DNA from: Sphingorhabdus sp. Alg239-R122
GTDB taxonomy: Bacteria; Pseudomonadota; Alphaproteobacteria; Sphingomonadales; Sphingomonadaceae
Assembly (NCBI RefSeq): GCF_900537065.1
Contig: NZ_UNRC01000002.1
Span: 36,342-100,341, forward strand
Reading direction: 5' to 3'
Length of the DNA: 64,000 bases
In this document: piece by piece, positions 26,107-35,546 of the stretch
Position numbering within the stretch: position 1 is the stretch's first letter
Layout of the letters: each line of letters starts with the position of its first letter
Notes under the pieces: generated by a model
What the model was told of the DNA's origin: nothing
Seen by the model: only the letters and a program-made list of their open reading frames with translations
Databases searched by the model: none
Program-made: the position numbers and the translations under genes

Positions 26107-26195
26107 GGTTCGTTCCGGTTTACATGCGGCACCGGTTCGCATTCAACTTCAAGGCCTTTTTGGTTCGCTCTCGCTCGCAAGTCGGCACCAGTTCG
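26107..26195 (+). repeat. four GGTTCG-type repeats upstream of rpoN
   Basis: GGTTCG occurs at 26107, 26134 and 26162, with AGTTCG at 26190, giving spacings of 27, 28 and 28 bp in the 117-bp gap between lptB and rpoN. The second and fourth copies sit in a longer imperfect repeat (GGCACCGGTTCGCAT and GGCACCAGTTCGCAT, one mismatch). No Shine-Dalgarno is visible before rpoN. The array could be a protein-binding or RNA-structure element. Confidence 0.45.
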
Positions 26196-26199
26196 CATA

Positions 26200-27747
26200 A
26201 TGGCACTGACCCCCCGCCTTGATTTACGCCAGAGTCAGTCATTGGTGATGACGCCGCAACTGCAGCAGGCGATAAAGTTGCTGGCACTCTCAAATCTGGA
26301 AATCGAATCCTATATTGCCGAAGAGCTGGAGAAAAATCCGCTGCTTGATGTGGCTGATGGCGCACGTGAAACCCGCGATGTCGATGGGGAAGCAGATGGC
26401 GGGCCACCCGAACCCAAAGGTTCTGACGAATTGCTGCAAAGCGGGGTATCAGAAGGCGAAGCGGCTCTCGATATGAATACCGAAGCCGATATCTATCACC
26501 ATGATTGCCCAAGCGATATGGTCGACAGCAAGGCGAGCGACGGCGCGGAAGCGGGTGCAGGCCTGACCACATCCGGTCTCGATGGCGCGCTTGGCATGAA
26601 CGGGGATATGGGCAGCGGCGGTCCGGGCGGGGATGGCACCGGTTTTGAAAATATGCTGCAGGATGACCTGTCACTGCAGGATCATCTGCAGGCGCAAGCA
26701 GGGGAGATGCTATCGGGTGATGCGCTCTTCATTGCCCGCCACCTGATCGGGCATGTTGACGACAGCGGTTATCTACGCGGGGATATTACTGAAATCGCAG
26801 ATCAGCTGGGAACATCGCTGGCTGACACACAGGCTGCACTAGACGTGATACAGGGTATGGAACCGTGCGGTGTCGGCGCGCGGGACCTCAGTGAATGTAT
26901 GGCGATACAGGCGAAAGATGCCGATCGGTATGACCCGTGCATGTCGCGGATGATAAACAATCTTGACCTGGTTGCGCGCGGGGCCTGGCCCCAGCTGAAA
27001 CGGATGTGCCGGGTCGATGACGAAGACCTGATGGACATGATCGCTGAACTGCGCGGCTATGATCCCAAGCCAGGCCTGAAATATGGAGGCACAACCGCAC
27101 AGGCCGTGGTGCCCGACCTGTTTGTGGTGCCGCGCGGGAAAGGCTGGGCGATTGAATTGAATACGGCGACACTGCCGCGCCTGCTCGTTAACCGGCAATA
27201 TTATGTCGAAATGTCGGATGGCGCGCATGACAAGGCATCGAAAGCGTGGCTTAGTGAATGCCTGAATGATGCGAGTTGGCTCGTAAAGGCGCTTGACCAG
27301 CGGCAGCGCACGATCATCAAGGTGGCAAGCGAAATTGTAAAGCAACAGGAAGGCTTTTTCCGCAAAGGCGTGTCGGAGCTGAAACCGCTCACGCTCCGAC
27401 AGGTGGCCGAAGCTATCGATATGCATGAATCGACGGTCAGCCGGGTCACTTCACGCAAGTATCTAAGCTGCGCGCGCGGCCTGTTTGAGCTTAAATATTT
27501 TTTCACCAGCGGCATTCAATCATCTGATGGCGGGGAAGCGGTGTCGGCCGAAGCGGTGAAAGCCGCGATCAAGACGCTGATCGACAATGAGGATCCGAAA
27601 AAAATTCTGTCCGACGACAAGCTGGTCGAATTGCTCAAGGCTGACGGATTCGAAATTGCCCGGCGCACCGTTGCCAAATACCGCGAAGCGATGGGGCTCG
27701 GGTCCTCTGTACAGCGGCGGCGGCAGAAGAAATTGCGGGGGGAGTGA
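26200..27747 (+). CDS. rpoN: RNA polymerase sigma-54 factor
   Basis: A 515-residue sigma-54. Region I (about 1-50) is Leu/Gln-rich (Q-S-Q-S-L-V-M-T-P-Q-L-Q-Q-A-I), the acidic Gly-rich region II follows (about 60-150), then the core-binding region and the helix-turn-helix (L-R-Q-V-A-E-A-I-D-M-H-E-S-T-V-S-R-V), and the invariant RpoN box A-R-R-T-V-A-K-Y-R-E at 487-496. It directs transcription from -24/-12 promoters with activators of the NtrC type. It follows lptB, a common arrangement. A downstream hpf/raiA gene, often present, is absent. Confidence 0.96.
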   Translation: MALTPRLDLRQSQSLVMTPQLQQAIKLLALSNLEIESYIAEELEKNPLLDVADGARETRDVDGEADGGPPEPKGSDELLQSGVSEGEAALDMNTEADIYHHDCPSDMVDSKASDGAEAGAGLTTSGLDGALGMNGDMGSGGPGGDGTGFENMLQDDLSLQDHLQAQAGEMLSGDALFIARHLIGHVDDSGYLRGDITEIADQLGTSLADTQAALDVIQGMEPCGVGARDLSECMAIQAKDADRYDPCMSRMINNLDLVARGAWPQLKRMCRVDDEDLMDMIAELRGYDPKPGLKYGGTTAQAVVPDLFVVPRGKGWAIELNTATLPRLLVNRQYYVEMSDGAHDKASKAWLSECLNDASWLVKALDQRQRTIIKVASEIVKQQEGFFRKGVSELKPLTLRQVAEAIDMHESTVSRVTSRKYLSCARGLFELKYFFTSGIQSSDGGEAVSAEAVKAAIKTLIDNEDPKKILSDDKLVELLKADGFEIARRTVAKYREAMGLGSSVQRRRQKKLRGE

Positions 27748-27779
27748 CCGCACAGGCCCCCCCCCGCAACCATGATGGC

Positions 27780-28139
27780 TCAGTTTATTTTATCATAGTC
27801 TATTTCATAATCCACGCCGGCTGAAAAAGCCTTGCGTGTGAAAATAAACTGGGTCCGTGTCGTTTCCGCCGGCTCGGAATCGCGGAACAGCTTGTCCTCA
27901 TGGACCAGGAATTCACCATCCAGTTCTGAACCGCCTGAAATACGGCTTTTGGGTTCGATGAGGATTTTCCATTTGCGGATTCTTTTCCCCTCGCCCTGCC
28001 GGGTGTGTTCGCGTACTTTGAATGCTACTTTGCCGCCGCCGGAGGCTGTTAAGGTATAGCGATATCGTCCAGGTTCCAGATAGCGATCAAATGCATCGCG
28101 GTAATCACCTTTTCTCAGGTCGTTTCTAATTGTAGGCAT
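27780..28139 (-). CDS. hypothetical protein
   Basis: From the ATG at 28139 (AGGAGAG about 6 bp upstream) the protein is 119 residues, soluble, beta-rich and fairly basic in the middle. I recognise no family. Motif-like features are the Y-L-E-P-G-R-Y-R-Y-T-L-T repeat of beta strands near 18-30 and a late F-I-F-T-R-K-A-F. An upstream in-frame start at 28181 would add 14 basic residues but has no ribosome-binding site. It stands alone between rpoN (convergent) and the DUF1674 gene. Confidence 0.55.
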   Translation of the reverse strand: MPTIRNDLRKGDYRDAFDRYLEPGRYRYTLTASGGGKVAFKVREHTRQGEGKRIRKWKILIEPKSRISGGSELDGEFLVHEDKLFRDSEPAETTRTQFIFTRKAFSAGVDYEIDYDKIN

Positions 28140-28298
28140 AACTTCTCTCCTGTCTGTGTGTTTGTGTTTTTTGCGTCCCAAGACTCACACTAAGGCAAGG
28201 CCGCATCAGAGTATGTGACAAAAAAGACAGGCAGGTATTGTGAAGTTATGTAGCAGAAACGCGGATGTCCGTTTAAGATGTCAGCCCAGGATGCTGAC

Positions 28299-28499
28299 CT
28301 AAAAGTCTATCGCAACGCCGTTTATTTCCCAATCGCCGTAGCGCACAGGGTTGCGGCCTTCGCTGCTGTTTTTGGTATTTTTTTCAGCCTGCGGTTCCGG
28401 GGCGGGTGCATTTTTCCAGTGTGCAGGCGGCTTTACATGGGCCGGGCGCTTTGTTGCGCGTCGGGTCTCGCCGATTTTACCGCTCATATTATCCGCCAT
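28299..28499 (-). CDS. DUF1674 family succinate dehydrogenase assembly factor (SDHAF4-like)
   Basis: A 66-residue protein. The C-terminal 20 residues (E-G-R-N-P-V-R-Y-G-D-W-E-I-N-G-V-A-I-D-F) are the conserved core of DUF1674, whose mitochondrial member SDHAF4 binds flavinylated SdhA and assists complex II assembly. The N-terminal part is basic, Pro- and Ala-rich and probably disordered. The opposite-strand open frame covering the same bases has no such match. No other sdh gene is nearby. Confidence 0.82.
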   Translation of the reverse strand: MADNMSGKIGETRRATKRPAHVKPPAHWKNAPAPEPQAEKNTKNSSEGRNPVRYGDWEINGVAIDF

Positions 28500-28626
28500 A
28501 TTGCCGCCTCATGTATATTTGAAAAACAAAAAACCTGACACCATATAGGGTATATATGACCAGAAAGTGCAATGTTTCTAGTGTGAGAACAGGCGCGGAC
28601 AGGAAAATACTGATGAGGATAACCAG

Positions 28627-29532
28627 ATGAACTTTATGAAAACCACTATGCTGCTGGCGGCGTTGACAGCCTTGTTTATGGCGCTCGGTTTTACGCTGGG
28701 CGGGCCACGCGGCGCGGTATTGGCGCTGATTGTCGCGGCGGGCATGAATTTATTCACATTCTGGAATGCCGATAAAATTGTGCTGAAAATGCACAATGCG
28801 GTTGAGGTCGATGCGCAGTCACACCCTGACTATTATGGCCTTGTGCAGAATCTTGCACAGCGTGGCGGCCTGCCGATGCCCAAAGTCTATCTGATAGACA
28901 TGCCGCAGCCCAATGCTTTCGCGACAGGCCGTGATCCCGAACATGCGGCGGTGGCGGCCACGACCGGTTTGCTATCGATGCTGAGCCGTGATGAGGTGGA
29001 AGGCGTGATGGCGCATGAGCTGGCGCACGTGAAAAACCGTGACACGCTGATCATGACAATGGTGGCGACCATTGCCGGCGCGATTTCGATGCTAGCCAAT
29101 TTCGGCATGTTTTTTCGTGGACGCAATGCCGGGATAGCTGGATTGCTGGCAGTGCTTGTCGCTCCCTTTGCGGCAATGATTGTGCAGATGGCGATCAGTC
29201 GTACACGTGAATTTGGCGCGGACCGTGGCGGTGCGGAAATCAGCGGCAAGCCGCTCGCACTGGCCTCTGCACTTGCCAAGATAACCGACAAGGCGAAGCA
29301 GGGCGGGAACCCGGTCATTGCCCGCAACCCGGCGGCGGCGCAGCTTTACATCGTACCATCAGGCATCAAGGCGATGTTTTCGACTCATCCCGATACAGGT
29401 GACCGCATCGCCGCACTGCAGGACATTGCTGCGCAGATGGGTGATGGCACGGGAGGTGCAATCGGTGGTGAAACGGTGAATATGGAACGCGCCCCGCGCG
29501 GCAGTGCGCTGAATCCGCACCGGCGTGACTGA
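28627..29532 (+). CDS. htpX: membrane metalloprotease HtpX
   Basis: A 301-residue M48 peptidase of the inner membrane. Membrane helices lie at about 7-25 and 28-47, the zinc motif is H130-E-L-A-H134, another pair of helices runs at about 145-190, and the third zinc ligand Glu is in R-T-R-E-F-G-A-D. HtpX degrades misfolded membrane proteins alongside FtsH. GAGGA precedes the ATG. It is convergent with the SIMPL-domain gene (4 bp apart). Confidence 0.93.
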   Translation: MNFMKTTMLLAALTALFMALGFTLGGPRGAVLALIVAAGMNLFTFWNADKIVLKMHNAVEVDAQSHPDYYGLVQNLAQRGGLPMPKVYLIDMPQPNAFATGRDPEHAAVAATTGLLSMLSRDEVEGVMAHELAHVKNRDTLIMTMVATIAGAISMLANFGMFFRGRNAGIAGLLAVLVAPFAAMIVQMAISRTREFGADRGGAEISGKPLALASALAKITDKAKQGGNPVIARNPAAAQLYIVPSGIKAMFSTHPDTGDRIAALQDIAAQMGDGTGGAIGGETVNMERAPRGSALNPHRRD

Positions 29533-29536
29533 GCGG

Positions 29537-30286
29537 TTATTCCAGATAGAAGTTGACCGTCGTAACCACGCGCACCTTTTTATAGGGCGTATCGCTTACA
29601 CCGTAACCGCCACCATCACCGTCGCGTGACTGGACCGAAAAATAGCCCTGCGTTGCGCTTTTGATGCTGCCGACATCGGTGCCGCTATCCTCGGCAAATT
29701 GCTGCGCGGATTCGCGGGCATCCCTGGTGGCTTCGGCCACCATTTCCGGCTTGATGTCGTTAAGTTTGGTGAAAGTGTAGCTCATGCCTGAGCCATCTTC
29801 GAGCACCACACCGCGCTTGATCAAGTCAAACTGCCGCGCGACGGCGGCCTGAGCCTTTTCAATATCGGTGGTGCGCAGCGATAACCGCTGCCGGATGGTG
29901 TAAGTGGTTTTGCCATAATTGCTGTATTGCGACACGTTGGCGCCGGTGGGTTGCAGGGCATCTGCCTTGAAACCCAATTCTGTGAAAAAACCGCGTATCG
30001 CATCGGTATCGCGGTCAATTTCTGCCTGTGCTTCGGCAAGGTTTGCACTTTTTGAGCTATAGGCAATGGTCCAGGTGGCAAGGTCGGCCGTGACATCGCG
30101 TTCGGCCAAACCGCGGACCGTGACCGAACGGTCTGCCTCGCGTGCCCGCAGCAAACCGTCACCCAGAAGATATCCACCCGCCACCAGGCCAATAGTCAGC
30201 AGGCCAGCACTGGCCAGCATCACTTTGTTGAAACTATCAGTCCATTTGCTGGAATCTGTGTCCTCGAAATGCGTTTCTTCACTCAT
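29537..30286 (-). CDS. SIMPL domain-containing protein (DUF541)
   Basis: A 249-residue protein. A membrane segment (about 22-42, L-L-T-I-G-L-V-A-G-G-Y-L-L-G) is followed by the SIMPL/DUF541 domain opening V-T-V-R-G-L-A-E-R-D-V-T-A-D-L-A-T-W. It is anchored at the membrane and exposed to the periplasm. Related proteins include BP26 of Brucella, which forms oligomeric rings. The start at 30286 has AAGGAG 8 bp upstream; an upstream ATG (30313) lacks one. Function unknown. Confidence 0.82.
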   Translation of the reverse strand: MSEETHFEDTDSSKWTDSFNKVMLASAGLLTIGLVAGGYLLGDGLLRAREADRSVTVRGLAERDVTADLATWTIAYSSKSANLAEAQAEIDRDTDAIRGFFTELGFKADALQPTGANVSQYSNYGKTTYTIRQRLSLRTTDIEKAQAAVARQFDLIKRGVVLEDGSGMSYTFTKLNDIKPEMVAEATRDARESAQQFAEDSGTDVGSIKSATQGYFSVQSRDGDGGGYGVSDTPYKKVRVVTTVNFYLE

Positions 30287-30388
30287 CTTGCCACTCCTTC
30301 CCATTACATCCATATTGGCTTCATCATCCTTTCGTCGCTATGCGCTTGCTGCGATGAACCGTTTCTGAACTGCGACAAAGCGAGTAAA

Positions 30389-30808
30389 ATGACTACAGAA
30401 TATCTCCACACCATGATCCGTGTCCGTGACCTTGATGCGACCATTGCCTTTTTCAAGCTATTCGGTGTGGAGGAGGTCCGGCGTTTCGATGTCGAAAAAG
30501 GGCGATTCACGCTGGTTTTCCTGGCGGCTCCGGGGCAGGCCGCAGAAGTTGAGTTGACCTATAACTGGGATGCGGAAGAATATGATGTTGGCCGCAATTT
30601 CGGCCATCTCGCTTACCGCGTCGATAATATTTACGAGACCTGCCAAAAACTCATGGATGCGGGCGTGACCATCAACCGGCCACCGCATGATGGGCGCATG
30701 GCGTTTGTGCGTACGCCCGACAATATCTCGATTGAGCTGTTGCAACGGGGGGAGCATTTACCTCCGCAGGAACCATGGGCTTCGATGGAGAATAGCGGTA
30801 GCTGGTAA
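30389..30808 (+). CDS. glyoxalase I-like VOC family protein
   Basis: A 139-residue vicinal-oxygen-chelate protein close to lactoylglutathione lyase: metal ligand His7 (Y-L-H-T-M-I-R-V), Glu in A-E-V-E-L-T-Y-N, His in G-H-L-A-Y-R-V, and Glu in N-I-S-I-E-L-L. GloA converts the methylglyoxal-glutathione hemithioacetal to S-lactoylglutathione. The Y-N-W and N-F-G-H-L-A pieces match GloA well, but related lyases cannot be excluded. The start at 30389 gives the family N-terminus; upstream sequence is unrelated. Confidence 0.83.
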   Translation: MTTEYLHTMIRVRDLDATIAFFKLFGVEEVRRFDVEKGRFTLVFLAAPGQAAEVELTYNWDAEEYDVGRNFGHLAYRVDNIYETCQKLMDAGVTINRPPHDGRMAFVRTPDNISIELLQRGEHLPPQEPWASMENSGSW

Positions 30809-30881
30809 GCCCGCCTGATTGTAAAAAATGGCGATTTCTGTTACTGTCATATTATTACGGGGGTAAAACTGGAGAAAACCT

Positions 30882-31319
30882 ATGCGTAAAGTCTTTGTTC
30901 CCCTTTCCCTCATGGCTTCGGCTATGGCGCTTACCGGGTGCGCGCAAGCTGATTACGCCGCTGGTGAAAAAGAACCACAGCTAACCGAAAAGCAGCAGGT
31001 CAAGCTTGATAAAAAACTTGCCGGGCGTGTTGCAGGAGAGCCTGTGTCATGCATTCAGCGCAGCCGTGTCCGCAATTTCACCGCGATCAGTGATGATGTC
31101 CTTCTCTATGAAGTTGGCGACACCGTATATGTAAATCAGCCCTATGGCGGTTGCCCCGGAGTGACCCGGGACACATTGGTTACAAGAGCGACGACGAACA
31201 GGTTATGCAGCGGTGATATTGCACGAGTCACCGACTTGCAGATCGGGATAGACGTGGGCAGCTGCGCGTTTAGTGAATTTGTGCCTTACCGAAAAGTGGA
31301 AGAAGACAGCGCGGACTGA
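30882..31319 (+). CDS. hypothetical lipoprotein
   Basis: A 145-residue protein with a lipoprotein signal (lipobox LTGC, Cys20). The mature part has five further cysteines, four of them paired around C-I-Q-R-S-R-V-R-N-F and the C-P-G/C-S-G-D segments, which suggests disulfides. It resembles the small 'hypothetical lipoprotein' set common in sphingomonads. GGAG precedes the ATG. Function unknown. Confidence 0.7.
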   Translation: MRKVFVPLSLMASAMALTGCAQADYAAGEKEPQLTEKQQVKLDKKLAGRVAGEPVSCIQRSRVRNFTAISDDVLLYEVGDTVYVNQPYGGCPGVTRDTLVTRATTNRLCSGDIARVTDLQIGIDVGSCAFSEFVPYRKVEEDSAD

Positions 31320-31340
31320 AGTCTGACTCTAGGTTTCGGG

Positions 31341-32675
31341 CTATTCGCTGATGAGATCGGCGGGCAGGGTCGGTTCGCTGATAATCCGTTCCATTGCGGC
31401 CCATCGAAACAATGGGTCACTGCCCGCATCTTCGATGTGCGCACGCACCATATCCTTACCAAGTCCGTAATTGATGACATAGCTGCGGTAGGTGTCATTG
31501 AAATCCAATGACTGGCGCGCCCGTTTTTCGCTAACCAACTGATACTTGCGGATCAGTTTCACAGCCTCTTCGCGGTCAATTTCTCCATCAAGATATTGTT
31601 GCGCTATCGTAAAACGCGCACCCGATAGCGCGCCCATGGCGTTGGTCAGGTTGAAATAGGCGCGCGCCGTGCCGGGGTCGAGCCCGGCGAGTGGGTAGAG
31701 CACACCGCGTTCGAATTTCAGGCGTTCATCGCCCGGAAAAGCGAGATCTATACCATAGTTGGCCGACCCTTCGGCAATCAAGCTTTGCGGACTATAGAGC
31801 GGATATACACTAAATTCCTGCCAGCCCTTGGCCTTTGCCTGACGTGCTTCAAGTAGCATGTTGAGTGCATGATGACCGGGATAGCCTTCATGGCAGCCAA
31901 GATCGACAGCGCGGCTGATACGGATGGGCAGGTCGGTGTTGATCTGAATCAGGCTTTCATATCCGCCCTGGTAATAATTATAACCGCTCCATGGCTTGTC
32001 AGTGACAAACTCCATGGTGAATTTTTCGCCTTCGGGTAGTTTGATATAGCGCGCAGTGCGGGCGCGGCATTCGGCAATTGCGGCCTCGAAAACAGGTTTC
32101 AGACGCTGTTTTGGAATGACATAGCGGTCAAGAAATTCGGTTACACGTACATCGAGCGGACCATCGCCGGGTACCATCTTTTCGATATTGGCCAATATCC
32201 CGTCATAGCTCGCCAATGGCTTTAATTCAGGCGTTGCTCCGAAAAGGCCCAGCGATTCTTCGCGAAAGCTGAGCGTTTCACCCTGCATCATGATAAGCCG
32301 CGTATGCGCGGCATTGAGCTGCGCACGCAGGAAGCGCGCCCGCCGTTTTTCATCATCGGCCAGCGTTTCAACGGGGATATTGCCAAGCTGCTCTTCGAGC
32401 AGTGTAACGGCATTGCCAAGTTCGATCATGCCCCGCTGTGAGGATTCAGCATCTGCCTGCCACTTGGCGGGGCCGTAATAAGCGTCGATATAACCCGGCT
32501 CCCGCTCCCCTATTTCCAGGCTGAGCCGGACATAGCGATTTGCGAGATGGCCCAGCATTTCGGATGATGTAGCTTTGCGCACCTCGGCTGGTTGGGCTGT
32601 AGGCTGTGCCTGTTTTTCCGGCATCGCACACCCCGCCAGCACAGCTGGAACGAGAAGCAGTGGCCAGAGCCGCAT
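31341..32675 (-). CDS. DUF885 family lipoprotein (putative metallopeptidase)
   Basis: A 444-residue protein with a lipoprotein signal (LAGC, Cys16). The DUF885 core carries H262-E263-G-Y-P-G-H268-H269, followed by the A-E-G-S-A-N-Y-G element about 45 residues on, which together look like a zinc-peptidase site (HExxxxH-type with a downstream Glu). It is probably exported and attached to a membrane. Its ATG shares a base with the nhaA stop (TAATG), so the two are co-translated, but a common task is not evident. Confidence 0.82.
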   Translation of the reverse strand: MRLWPLLLVPAVLAGCAMPEKQAQPTAQPAEVRKATSSEMLGHLANRYVRLSLEIGEREPGYIDAYYGPAKWQADAESSQRGMIELGNAVTLLEEQLGNIPVETLADDEKRRARFLRAQLNAAHTRLIMMQGETLSFREESLGLFGATPELKPLASYDGILANIEKMVPGDGPLDVRVTEFLDRYVIPKQRLKPVFEAAIAECRARTARYIKLPEGEKFTMEFVTDKPWSGYNYYQGGYESLIQINTDLPIRISRAVDLGCHEGYPGHHALNMLLEARQAKAKGWQEFSVYPLYSPQSLIAEGSANYGIDLAFPGDERLKFERGVLYPLAGLDPGTARAYFNLTNAMGALSGARFTIAQQYLDGEIDREEAVKLIRKYQLVSEKRARQSLDFNDTYRSYVINYGLGKDMVRAHIEDAGSDPLFRWAAMERIISEPTLPADLISE

Positions 32676-33931
32676 TATTCCGCCGCCTCTGCGGTGTTTG
32701 TTTTACCGGTTTCCGTTTCCAATTCCTTGTCCGCGTTGGGTGCAAAACGTATCAGGAGGAAGCCGACTATCGCCGATAGGACCGAGCCGAGCAGAACGCC
32801 GATCTTGGCTTCATCTATCAGCAGCGCATTGCCCGGAAAGGCGAGCGCGCCAATAAACAGGCTCATGGTAAAGCCGATACCACAGAGCAGCGACACACCG
32901 TAAATCTGTGTCCAGCTCGCCCCGCCCATCTTGTCTGCATAGCCGGTTTTGACCGCGATCCAGACGCTGCCAAAAATGCCGAGCTGCTTACCCAGAAAAA
33001 GGCCCGCTGCGATGCCAAGAGGCAGCGGCGCGAGTATTTGTTCCGTTCCCATGCCTTCGAGCGATACGCCCGCATTGGCAAAACCGAATACCGGGATGAT
33101 GAGATAAGCGCTCCACGGATGAATGGCATGTTCCAATATGTGCAGCGGGCTGTCCTTGGCATCAGGCGCGCCGGGTGTGCGGTCCAGCGGGATGGTCAAT
33201 GCCGCCAGTACGCCCGCTATCGTTGCGTGCACGCCTGACATGAGCACGCAGTACCAGAGCACCACGGCCATTATTAGATATATCGGAATGGAACGCACAC
33301 CGCTTTTGTTGAACACATACATGACGCCCAGCACGATGGCCGACATGAACAGCCATATGGTGGCCAGCGTTTCGGTATAGGCAATCGCGATAATCGCCAC
33401 CGCCCCCATGTCATCAACAATCGCAACCGTGACAAGAAAAAGCTTGAGCGATGCAGGTGCACGTTTGCCCAGTAGTGCGAGCACGCCGATGGCAAAGGCG
33501 ATGTCAGTCGCGGCAGGGATAGCCCAGCCATTTTCCAGCTCGGGATTATTGCGGGTTATGAACAGGTAAATCAGCGCAGGAACAAGCATGCCTGCAGCCG
33601 CAGCGATAAACGGAAGCCGCCGCCTTTCCCATGTCGACAAGCGGCCATCTATAAACTCGCGTTTGATTTCCAGTCCGACCAGCAGAAAGAAAATAGCCAT
33701 CAATCCGTCGTTAATCCACAAATGTGGAGTCATTGGTCCCAGTTTCCTGGTAAGAGTGGGGCCATCAATTTCATGGAGGAAATGATGATAAGCATCATAA
33801 AGCGGGCTGTTTGCGACTATCATTGCAAGCGCAGCCGCAAGCATCAGCAGGACACCGCCTGCTGCCTCGCTTCTCAGGAAGTCGCGTAAGACTGAATCTG
33901 TTCCTGAACGTGGTGGTGCGCTATCGCCCAT
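32675..33931 (-). CDS. nhaA: Na+/H+ antiporter NhaA
   Basis: A 418-residue polytopic transporter. It has the functional A-T-D-I-A-F-A-I-G-V-L segment, the V-D-D-M-G-A-V-A-I-I pair of aspartates equivalent to D163/D164 of E. coli NhaA, and the V-G-L-E-I-K-R-E-F segment near residue 82. It exchanges Na+ for H+ at the inner membrane. The C-terminus is acidic (E-T-E-T-G-K-T-N-T-A-E-A-A-E). GGAG precedes the ATG. It is followed by the DUF885 gene with a one-base overlap. Confidence 0.94.
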   Translation of the reverse strand: MGDSAPPRSGTDSVLRDFLRSEAAGGVLLMLAAALAMIVANSPLYDAYHHFLHEIDGPTLTRKLGPMTPHLWINDGLMAIFFLLVGLEIKREFIDGRLSTWERRRLPFIAAAAGMLVPALIYLFITRNNPELENGWAIPAATDIAFAIGVLALLGKRAPASLKLFLVTVAIVDDMGAVAIIAIAYTETLATIWLFMSAIVLGVMYVFNKSGVRSIPIYLIMAVVLWYCVLMSGVHATIAGVLAALTIPLDRTPGAPDAKDSPLHILEHAIHPWSAYLIIPVFGFANAGVSLEGMGTEQILAPLPLGIAAGLFLGKQLGIFGSVWIAVKTGYADKMGGASWTQIYGVSLLCGIGFTMSLFIGALAFPGNALLIDEAKIGVLLGSVLSAIVGFLLIRFAPNADKELETETGKTNTAEAAE

Positions 33932-34220
33932 GAATGCTCCTATTTACCGTTTCCGTGCATATTTATAGCGATTGGCCTGCAAGTCCAGCCTTGCAGTGTT
34001 GAAATAGACGCTTTTTCCAAAATTTTATGCGTCGTTTTCCGGTTAGCGCCGAATAATCCATAACCGACCATTTTGAAGTGGAGGATTACATAAGTTTAAT
34101 GTAGGAATATCAAACCTATCTTGAGGGGGCAGGCAGGTTTTAGGCGATTTCTTCAGTTGGACCGATGTCCTGGGGCATGAGCTCCTGCTTTTTGCCGCGC
34201 TCTGGTTCCTGATCGGCGCA

Positions 34221-35546
34221 TTGGACGATATCGCAGTGGACCTGATCTGGCTTGGCCGGAAGGCAAAAGGGTTCTGGCATTGGCTTTCGAGGCGGGCACG
34301 CGAAACAAAACCTGTCCCCGATCATATTGACACTCATATTGACACGGGCGGCTTCGCAATTTTCATTCCCGCCTGGCAAGAGGCGGATGTGATTGGCCAT
34401 ATGCTACATCATTGCCGCAAGGCATGGCCGCATGATGATATTCGCATCTATGTCGGGTGTTATCCGAATGATGGGGATACGATCGACACCGTTTGCTATG
34501 CGGCATTTCAGGATCCGCGTATCCGGCTTGTCATTAATGACCGCAATGGGCCGACGTCCAAAGCCGATTGCCTGAATGCCATATGGCAGCAAATGTGCAT
34601 GGATGAAGCGGGCGGAGATGCTTCGGTGCGTGCCATCATATTACAGGATGCCGAAGACGTGGTTCATAAAGATGCACTGCGTGTTTTCGCACGCTATCTG
34701 CAAAACCATGATTTTGTGCAGTTACCCGTGGTTCCATTCGTCAACCCGCACTCGCGTTGGGTATCAGGACATTATTGCGATGAATTTGCCGAGGCGCATG
34801 GCAAGTCCATGGTTGTGCGCGCCGCCGTATCGGCCGGACTGCCTGCTGCCGGTGTGGGGTGCGCATTTTCGCGCGATGCCATTGTCGCCGTGGCGCAACA
34901 GAACTGGCGCAGCGGCAGGGCGGCCCAGCCATTTGATGCGGATAGCCTGACCGAAGATTACGAACTGGGTCTCAGGATCAAGGATATGGGCGGATCAGGT
35001 GTTTTTGTACGTGAACGCGGCAGTGAGGGCACTCTTGTGGCAACATCGGAATTTTTTCCCTCTGACATTGGTGAGGCTGCACGGCAGAAGAGTCGATGGA
35101 TGGCGGGCATTGCCCTGTTGGGTTGGGAACGCATGGGGTGGCGTGGTAACTGGGCGGAAAAATGGATGCGCCTGCGCGACCGCCGCGCCGTGCTGGCCGC
35201 ATTGGTGCTGTGCGCGGCATATCTTGCCATGCTGTTTCTTGCAGTTACCACCATAGGCAAATGGGCGGGTATTTATGACCCGGTTCCCATTGGCGCGCCG
35301 TTGTCGCTTATATTGCTTTGCAATGCGGGGTTGCTTTTATGGCGGCTATGTTTCCGGTTTGGCTTTACCACGGCGCAATATGGCTGGCGTGAAGGATTGC
35401 TTTCAGTACCACGCGTGGGGGTGGCCAATATTATCAGCATCATGGCGGCCCGCCGCGCGCTGGCCGGATATATCCGCGACCTGAAAGGCATAAGGCTGCG
35501 CTGGGAGAAAACGCAGCATATTATCAAGCCAGGAATGCCTGAATGA
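34221..35546 (+). CDS. NfrB-like membrane glycosyltransferase (GT2 type)
   Basis: At least 441 residues. The cytoplasmic GT2 domain shows F-I-P-A-W-Q-E near 48, the Q-D-A-E-D-V-V acidic motif near 138, T-E-D-Y-E-L-G near 247, and Q-K-S-R-W near 288 (the Q-x-x-R-W signature of processive GT2 enzymes). Two or more membrane helices follow (about 315-340 and 350-372). Similarity in order and motifs is to NfrB, the E. coli synthase of the phage N4 receptor glycan, but the C-terminal c-di-GMP-binding MshEN part of NfrB is absent. The TTG used here cuts a membrane helix that is open upstream to 34125. It is coupled (ATGA) to the next gene. Confidence 0.72.
   Translation: MDDIAVDLIWLGRKAKGFWHWLSRRARETKPVPDHIDTHIDTGGFAIFIPAWQEADVIGHMLHHCRKAWPHDDIRIYVGCYPNDGDTIDTVCYAAFQDPRIRLVINDRNGPTSKADCLNAIWQQMCMDEAGGDASVRAIILQDAEDVVHKDALRVFARYLQNHDFVQLPVVPFVNPHSRWVSGHYCDEFAEAHGKSMVVRAAVSAGLPAAGVGCAFSRDAIVAVAQQNWRSGRAAQPFDADSLTEDYELGLRIKDMGGSGVFVRERGSEGTLVATSEFFPSDIGEAARQKSRWMAGIALLGWERMGWRGNWAEKWMRLRDRRAVLAALVLCAAYLAMLFLAVTTIGKWAGIYDPVPIGAPLSLILLCNAGLLLWRLCFRFGFTTAQYGWREGLLSVPRVGVANIISIMAARRALAGYIRDLKGIRLRWEKTQHIIKPGMPE

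Noticed and set aside
27748-27779. Poly-C run after rpoN as a functional element
   Set aside because: A nine-C tract with no pairing partner or T-tract in the short convergent gap; probably a slippage-prone homopolymer only.
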